Source: Canna indica
Taxonomy: Eukaryota; Streptophyta; Magnoliopsida; Zingiberales; Cannaceae
Length of the DNA stretch: 64,000 nucleotides
Assembly: GCA_034359265.1 (NCBI GenBank)
Contig: CP136898.1
Location: 57,649,501-57,713,500, forward strand
Direction: 5' to 3'
Shown here: positions 57,901 through 64,000 of the stretch, one piece after another
Layout of the letters: each line of letters opens with the position of its first letter
Position numbering within the stretch: position 1 is the stretch's first letter
Notes under the pieces: generated by a model
Seen by the model: the letters and a program-made list of their open reading frames with translations, nothing else
The model's database searches: none
What the model was told of the DNA's origin: nothing
Made by a program: the position numbers and the translations under genes

Positions 57901-60900
57901 TGGGAACATGGTTTGGAAAGTTGGGAACTTGGTTCCCAAAGTCGGGAACATGATTTCGAATGTTGGGAACTTGTTTTAGAATATTGGGAACTTGTTTTAG
58001 AATATTGGAAACTTGGTTATGAAAGTTCGCAACTTGGTTCGGAAAGTTCAGAATTTGGTTCCGAAAGTTAGAAAATGGTCCGGAAGATGGGAACATGGTT
58101 CCGAAAGTTTGGAATTGGTTTCGAATGTTGGAAACTTGGTTTCAAAGGTTGGGAACATGAATCTGAAAGTTGGGAACTTGGATACGAAAGTTGGCAACTT
58201 GGTTCTGAATGTTCGGAACTTGGTTCTGAAAGTTGGGAACTTGATTCCCAAACTTGGGAAATTGGTTCCAAATGTTTGGGACTTGGTTTCGAAAGTTGGC
58301 TACTTGGTTCGAAAAATTAGAACTTGATTCAAAAAGTTGAGAACTTGGTTTCGAATGTTGGAAACTTGGAAACTTGGTTCGAAAAATTCGGAACTTGGTT
58401 CGGAATGTTGGGAACTTGGTTTCGAAAGTTGGAAACTTGGTTACGAAAGTTGGGAACTTAGTTCGGAAAGTTCGGAACTTGGTTCCGAATGTTGGGAACT
58501 TGGTTCGAAAAGTTCGGAAGTTGGTATCAAAATTTCAAAAATTGGTTCATAATTGCGAACTTGGTTCCGAAAGTTAGGACCTTGGTTTATAAAGTTGGGA
58601 ACTTATTTTAAAAAGTTCGAAACTTGGTTCAAACAGTTGGGAAGTTGGTTACGAAAGTTGGGAACTTGGTTCGGAATGTTGAGAACTTAGTTTTGAAAGA
58701 TTGGAACTTGGTTCAGAAAGTTGGGAAATCGGTTTTGAATGTTGGGAACTTGCTTCAAAAAATTGGGGACTTGGTTCCGAATGTTGGGGAGTTGGTTCCG
58801 AAAGATGGGAACTTAGTTCTAAAAATTTGGAACTTGGTTCGAAAAGTTGGGAATTTGGTTTCGAAAATTGAAAACTTGGTTCTGAAAGTTGGAAACTTTG
58901 TTCGGAAAGTTCAAAACTTGGTTCTGAATGTTGGAAACTTGGTTCCTTCGGAACTTGGTAATGAAATTTCAAAAATTGGTTTGAATAGTTGGGAACTAAG
59001 TTTCGGAAGTTACGAACTTGGTTTAGAAAGTCGGGAGCCTAGTTCAAAATGTTGGGAACTTATTTTAAAAAGTTGGGAAGTTGGTTACGAAAGTTGCGAA
59101 CATGGTTCAGAAAGTTGAGAACTTGGTTCGGAAAGTTGGGAACTTGGTTCGGAAAGTTAGGAACTTGGTTCGGAAAGTTCGGAACTTTGTTTGGAATAAT
59201 GGGAACGTGGTTTGGAATGTTCGTAACTTGGTTCCGAATGTTGGGGACTTGGTTTCGAAAGTTGAGAACATGGTTCGAAAAGATGGGAACTTGGTTTCAG
59301 AAGTTGGGAGCTTGGTTTCCAAAGATGGGGACTTGATTCCGAAAGTTGGGAACTTGGTTCTAAAAATCAGAACTTGGTTCGAAAAGTTGGGAACATGGTT
59401 TCGAAAGTTGGGAACATGGTTCCGAATGTTGGGAACTTGGTTCCGAATGTTGGGAACTTGGTTCCGGAAGTTGGGAACTTGGATTGGAAAGTTGGGAACT
59501 TAGTTCCGAATGTTGGAAACTTTGTTCGTAAAGTTGGGAACTTATTTTAGAATATTGGGAACTTGGTTATGAAATTTTGCAACTTGGTTCGGAAAGTTGA
59601 GAATTTGGTTCTGAAAGTTTGGAAATTGGTTTCGAAAGATGGGAACATGGTTCTGAAAGTTTGGAACTTGATTCCGAATGTTGGGAACATGGTTTCGAAA
59701 GTTGGGAACATGGATATGAAAGTTGGGAACTTGTTCCGAGAGTTGGGAACTTGGTTCTGAATGTTTGAAACATGGTTCTGAAAGTTGGGAACTTGATTCC
59801 CAAAGTTTGAAAATTGGTTCCAAAAGTTGGGGACTTGGTTCCGAAAGTTGGCTACTTGGTTCTAAAAAATAGAACTTGATTCAAAAACTTGAGAACTTGG
59901 TTTCGGAAGTTGGAAACTTGGTTCCAAATTCGAAAATTGGTTCGGAATATTGGGAACTTGGTTCAAAAAATTGAGAACTTGGTTCGGAATATTGGGAACT
60001 TAGTTTCGAAAGTTGGAAACTTGGTTCCGAAAGTTGGGAACCTGGTTCGAAAAGTTCGAAACTAGGTTCCGAATGTTGGGAACTTGGTTCGGAAAGTTCG
60101 GAAGTTGGTATCAAAATTTCAGAAATTGGTTCAAAATTGCGAACTAGGTTTATAAAGTCGGTAACCTTGTTCCAAAAGTTGGGAACTTATTTTAAAAATT
60201 TAAAACTTGGTTCAAATAGTTGGGAAGTTGGTTTCGAAGGTTGGGAACTTGGTTCGAAAAGTTGAGAACTTAGTTCAGAAAGATAGGAACTTGGTTTAGA
60301 AAGTTGGGAAATCAGTTTTGAAAGTTGGGAACTTGCTTCAGAAATTGGGGACTTGGTTCCGAATGTTGGGGAGTTGGTTTCGAAAATTGGGACCTTAGTT
60401 CTAAAAATTTGAAACTTGGTTCGAACAGTTGGGAATTTTGTTTCAAAAGTAGGAAATTTAGTTCTGAAAGTTGGGAACTTGGTTCGGAAAGTTCAAAACT
60501 TGGTTCTGAATGTTGGTAACTTGGTTCGAAAAGTTCAGAACTTGGTTTCGAAATATTGGAAATTGGATTGAATAGTTGAGAACTTGGTTTCGAAAGTTAG
60601 GAACTTGGTTCAGAAAGTCAGAAACCTAGTTCCAAAAGTTGGGAACTTATTTTAAAAAGTTCAAAACTTGGTTCAAACGTTTGGGAAGTAGGTTACGAAA
60701 GTTGCGAACTTGGTTCGGAAAGTTGAGATCTTGGTTCGGAAAGTTGGGAACTTGGTTCGGAAAGTTGGGAACTTGGTTTCGAAAGTTGCGAGCTTGGTTT
60801 CCAAAGTTGGGGACTTGGTTTCAGAAGTTGGGAACTTGTTTTAAAAAGTTCAAAACTTGGTTCAAACAGTTGGGAAGTTGGTTACGAAAGTTGGGAACTT

Positions 60901-63900
60901 GGTTCGGAAAGTTGAGAACTTAGTTCAGAGAGATAGGAACTTGGTTTGGAAAGTTGGAAATTTGGTTTTGAAAGTTGGGAACTTGGTTCATAAAGTTGGG
61001 GGCTTGGTTCCGAATGTTGGTAGGTTGGTTTCGAAAGTTGGAAACTTAGTTCTAAAAATTCGAAACTTGGTTCAAAAAGTTGGGAAGTTGGTTTCGATAG
61101 TTGGAAACTTGGTTCCATAAGTTGGGAACTTGGTTCGGAAAGTTCAAAACTTGGATCTGAATGTTGTTAACTTGGTTCGAAAAGTTGAGAAGTTGGATTT
61201 GAAATTTTGGAAATTGGTTCGAATAGTTGAAAACTTGGTTTCGAAAGTTAGGAACTTGGTTCAGAAAGTCAGGAACCTCGTTCCAAAAGTTGGGAACTTA
61301 TTTTAAAAAGTTCGAAACTTGGTTCAAACATTTGGAAAGTTGGTTACGAAAGTTGCAAACTTGCTTTAGAAAGTTGAGATCTTGGTTCGGAAAGTTGGTA
61401 ACTTGGTTCGGGAAGTTAGAAACTTTGTTCAGAAAGATAGGAACTTGTTTCGAAAAGTTTGAAACTGTGTTCGGAATGTTAGGAACTTGGTTTGGAATGT
61501 TGAGAACTTGGTTCCGAATGTTGAGAACTTGGTTCTGAAAATTCAGAACTTGGTTCGGAAAGTTGGGAACTTAGTTTCGAAAGTTGGGAGCTTGGTTCCC
61601 AAAGTTGGGGACTTGGTTCCAAAAGTTGGGAACTTGGTTCTAAAAATCGGAACTTGGTTTGGAAGGTTGGGAACTTGGTTCCGGAAGTTGGGAACTTGGT
61701 TCCAGAAGTTGGGAACTTGGTTCGGAAAGTAGGGAACTTGGTTCGGAAAGTTGAGAACATTGATCCAAAAGATAGGGTCTTCGATCGAAAAGTTGGAAAC
61801 TTGGTTCCGAATGTTGGGAACTTTGTTCGTAAAGTTAGGATATTATTTTAGAAAAGTTGGAAACTTGTTTCCCAAAGTTGGGCAATTAGTTTCGAAAGTT
61901 AGGAACTTGGTTCTAAAAATTAGAACTTGATTCGAAAAGTTGGGAACTTGGTTTTGAAAATTGGAAACTTGGTTCCCAAAGTTGGGAACTTGGTTTCGAT
62001 AGATGGGAACTTGGTTCGAGAAATTCGGAACTTGGTTCGGAAAGTTGGGAACTTGGTTTCGAAACTTCGAAACTTGGTTCCGAAAGTTGGGAACTTGGTT
62101 CTGAATGTTGGTAACTTGGTTCGGAAAGTTCGGAAGTTGGTATCGAAATTTCAGAAATTGGTTCAAAATTGCAAACTTGGTTCCGAAAGTTAAGAACTTG
62201 GTTTAGAAAGTCGGGAACCTGGTTCCAAATGTTGGAAACTTATTTTAAAAGTTCAAAACTTGGTTCAAATAGTTGGGAAGTTGGTTACGAAAGTTGGGAA
62301 CTTGGTTCGGAAAGTTGAGAACTTAGTTCAGAAAGATAGGAACTTGGTTGGAAAGTTGGGAAATTGGTTTTGAAAGTTGGGAACTTGGTTCAGAAAGTTG
62401 GGGACTTGGTTCTGAATGTTGGTGAGTTGGTTCCGAAAGATTGAAACTTAGTTCTAAAAATTCAGAACTTGGTTCAAAAAGTTGGGAACTTGGTTCGGAA
62501 CTTCGAAACTTGGTTCTGAATGTTGGTAACTTGGTTCGAACAGTTTAGAACTTGGTTTCAAAATTGGTTCGATTAGTTGGGAACTTGGTTTCGGAAGTTA
62601 GGAACTTGGTTCAGAAAGTCAGGAACCAAGTTCCAAAAGTTGGCAACTTATTTTAAAAAGTTCGAAACTTGGTTCAAACAATTGGGAAGATGGTTACGAA
62701 AGTTGCGAACTTGATTCAAAAAGTTGAGATCTTGGTTCGGAAACTTAGGAACTTTGTTCAGAAAGATAGGAACTTGTTTCGAAAAGTTCGAAACTTTGTT
62801 CGGAATTTTGGGAACTTGGTTTGAAATGTTCGGAACTTGGTTCCGAATGTTGCGGACTTGGTTTTGAATGGTAAGAACTTGGTTCTAAAAATTCGGAACT
62901 TGGTTTGGAAATTTGGGAACTTAGTTTCGAAAGTTGGGAGCTTTGTTCCCAAAGTTGTGGACTTGGTTCCGAAAGTTGGGAACTTGGTTCTAAAAATCGG
63001 AACTTGGTTTCGAAAGTTGGGAACATGGTTCCGAATGTTCGGAACTTAGTTCCGGAACTTGGGAACTTGGTTCGAAAATTGGGAACTTGGTTCGGAAAGT
63101 AGGGAACTTGGTTCGGCAAGTTGGGAACATGGATCCAAAAGATAGGGTCTTGGATCGGAAAGTTAGGAACTTGGTTCCGAATGTTGGGAACTTTGTTCGT
63201 ATAGTTGGGATCTTATTCTAGAATGTTGGGAACTTGGTTATGAAAGTTCAGAACTTGATTCCCAAAGTTGGGAAATTAGTTTCGAAAGTTGGGGACTTGG
63301 ATCTAAAAGTTAGGAACTTGGTTCTAAAAATTAGAACTTGATTCGCAAAGTTGGGAACTTGGTTTCGAAAGTTCGGAACTTGGTTCGAAAAATTCGGAAC
63401 TTAGTTCGGAAAGTTGGGATGTTGGTTTCGAAAGTTGAAAATTTGGTTCCGAAAGTTGGGAACTTAGTTCGGAAAGTTCGGATGTTGGTTATGAAAGTTG
63501 GAAACTTGATTCTCAATTTTGGGAACTTGGTTCCGAAAGTTGGGGACTTGGTTCCGAAAGTTGTAAACTTGGTCTCGAAAGTTGGGAACATGGTTTGGAA
63601 AGTTGGGAACTTGGTTCTAAAGTTTAGAACTTGGTTCGGAAAGTTTGGAGATTGGTTTGGAAAGTTAGGAACTTGGTTCGGAAAGTTGGAAACATGGTTC
63701 CTAAAGATAGGAACTTGGATCCGAAAGTTGAGAACTTGGTTCCGAATGTTGGGGAACTTTGTTCGTAAAGTTGCAAACTTATTTCAGAATGTTGGAAACT
63801 TGGTTATTAAAGTTCGCAACTTGGTTCGGAAAGTTGAGAATTTGGTTCCAAAAGTTAGGAAATTGGTTCCGGAAGATGGGAACATGGTTCCAAAAGTTTG

Positions 63901-64000
63901 GAACTTGGTTTCGAATGTTGGGAACTTGGTTTCGAAAGTTGGGAACATGGTTGTAAAAGTTGGGAACTTGGTTCTGAATGCTGGGAACTTGGTTCTGAAT
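54916..64000 (-). repeat. 21-bp satellite array, inverted orientation
   Basis: About 430 monomers reading GAAAGTTGGGAACTTGG on the plus strand, the reverse complement of the left array, running past the window end. A recognisable block (GGAAGTTGGTATC followed by AATTTCA and ATTGGTTC, then AATTGC) recurs near 58516, 60100 and 62132, so loose higher-order periods of about 1.6-2.0 kb exist here too. There is no LTR fragment and no transposon insertion in this 9 kb. Its long ORFs (up to 268 codons) are products of the stop-free 21-bp period. Confidence 0.94.

Noticed and set aside
1..64000. Centromeric or telomeric identity of the 21-bp satellite
   Set aside because: The sequence alone cannot show it. 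The monomer is not a telomere repeat, and none of the insertions is a recognisable CRM-type centromeric retrotransposon. FISH or CENH3 ChIP would be needed.

Overview
The window looks like nuclear DNA of a flowering plant from a gene-poor, repeat-only region. The organism type is inferred from the transposon families: a Ty3 chromovirus with a plant-type pol, a plant Ty1/copia-type LTR, an En/Spm (CACTA) element with TNP2 and Transposase_24 genes, and a Tourist-like MITE. I see no host gene, no RNA gene and no CRISPR. The only protein-coding material belongs to transposons, and all of it is damaged.

About 42 kb (roughly two thirds) is one degenerate satellite with a 21-bp monomer, core CCAAGTTCCCAACTTTC preceded by about four variable bases, most often GGAA. 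Because 21 is a multiple of three and the consensus has no stop codon in any frame, all six frames stay open over long stretches. The many apparent heptad-repeat proteins are therefore artefacts. The array runs in one orientation from 1 to about 54915 and then flips to the reverse complement as far as the window end.

Left part (1-17975): satellite interrupted by two clean solo LTRs, a Ty3 LTR (3367-5737, target duplication AGTTC) and a copia-type LTR (15842-17287, target duplication TTCCC). Middle (17976-28913): a minus-strand, internally deleted Ty3 chromovirus. Its 3' LTR is split by a 5.18-kb CACTA element (19904-25087, target duplication ATC). The CACTA carries a Transposase_24-like gene and a TNP2-like gene, both defective, plus terminal and subterminal repeats and an unusual 26-bp GC-rich minisatellite.

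Right part (28914-54915): satellite containing seven near-identical tandem higher-order units of 2475 or 2496 bp (30527-48620). Each unit joins the first ~743 bp of the copia-type LTR, including a TATA-like box pointing into the satellite, to ~1.73 kb of 21-bp monomers. A second 40-bp piece of the same LTR start lies 173 bp upstream of each LTR fragment. The last unit carries an 822-bp PIF/Harbinger (Tourist-like) MITE with TAA target duplications. An older, more divergent LTR fragment follows (48621-49354), then diverged satellite to the inversion point and inverted satellite to 64000.

Inferred order of events: spread of the 21-bp satellite and loose 2-2.5 kb higher-order repeats; copia insertion and truncation; amplification of the LTR-satellite chimera; then the MITE insertion. 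The Ty3 element, its deletion and the CACTA insertion form a separate nested series. The most interesting object is the macrosatellite in which a retrotransposon promoter region has been captured and multiplied with the satellite.
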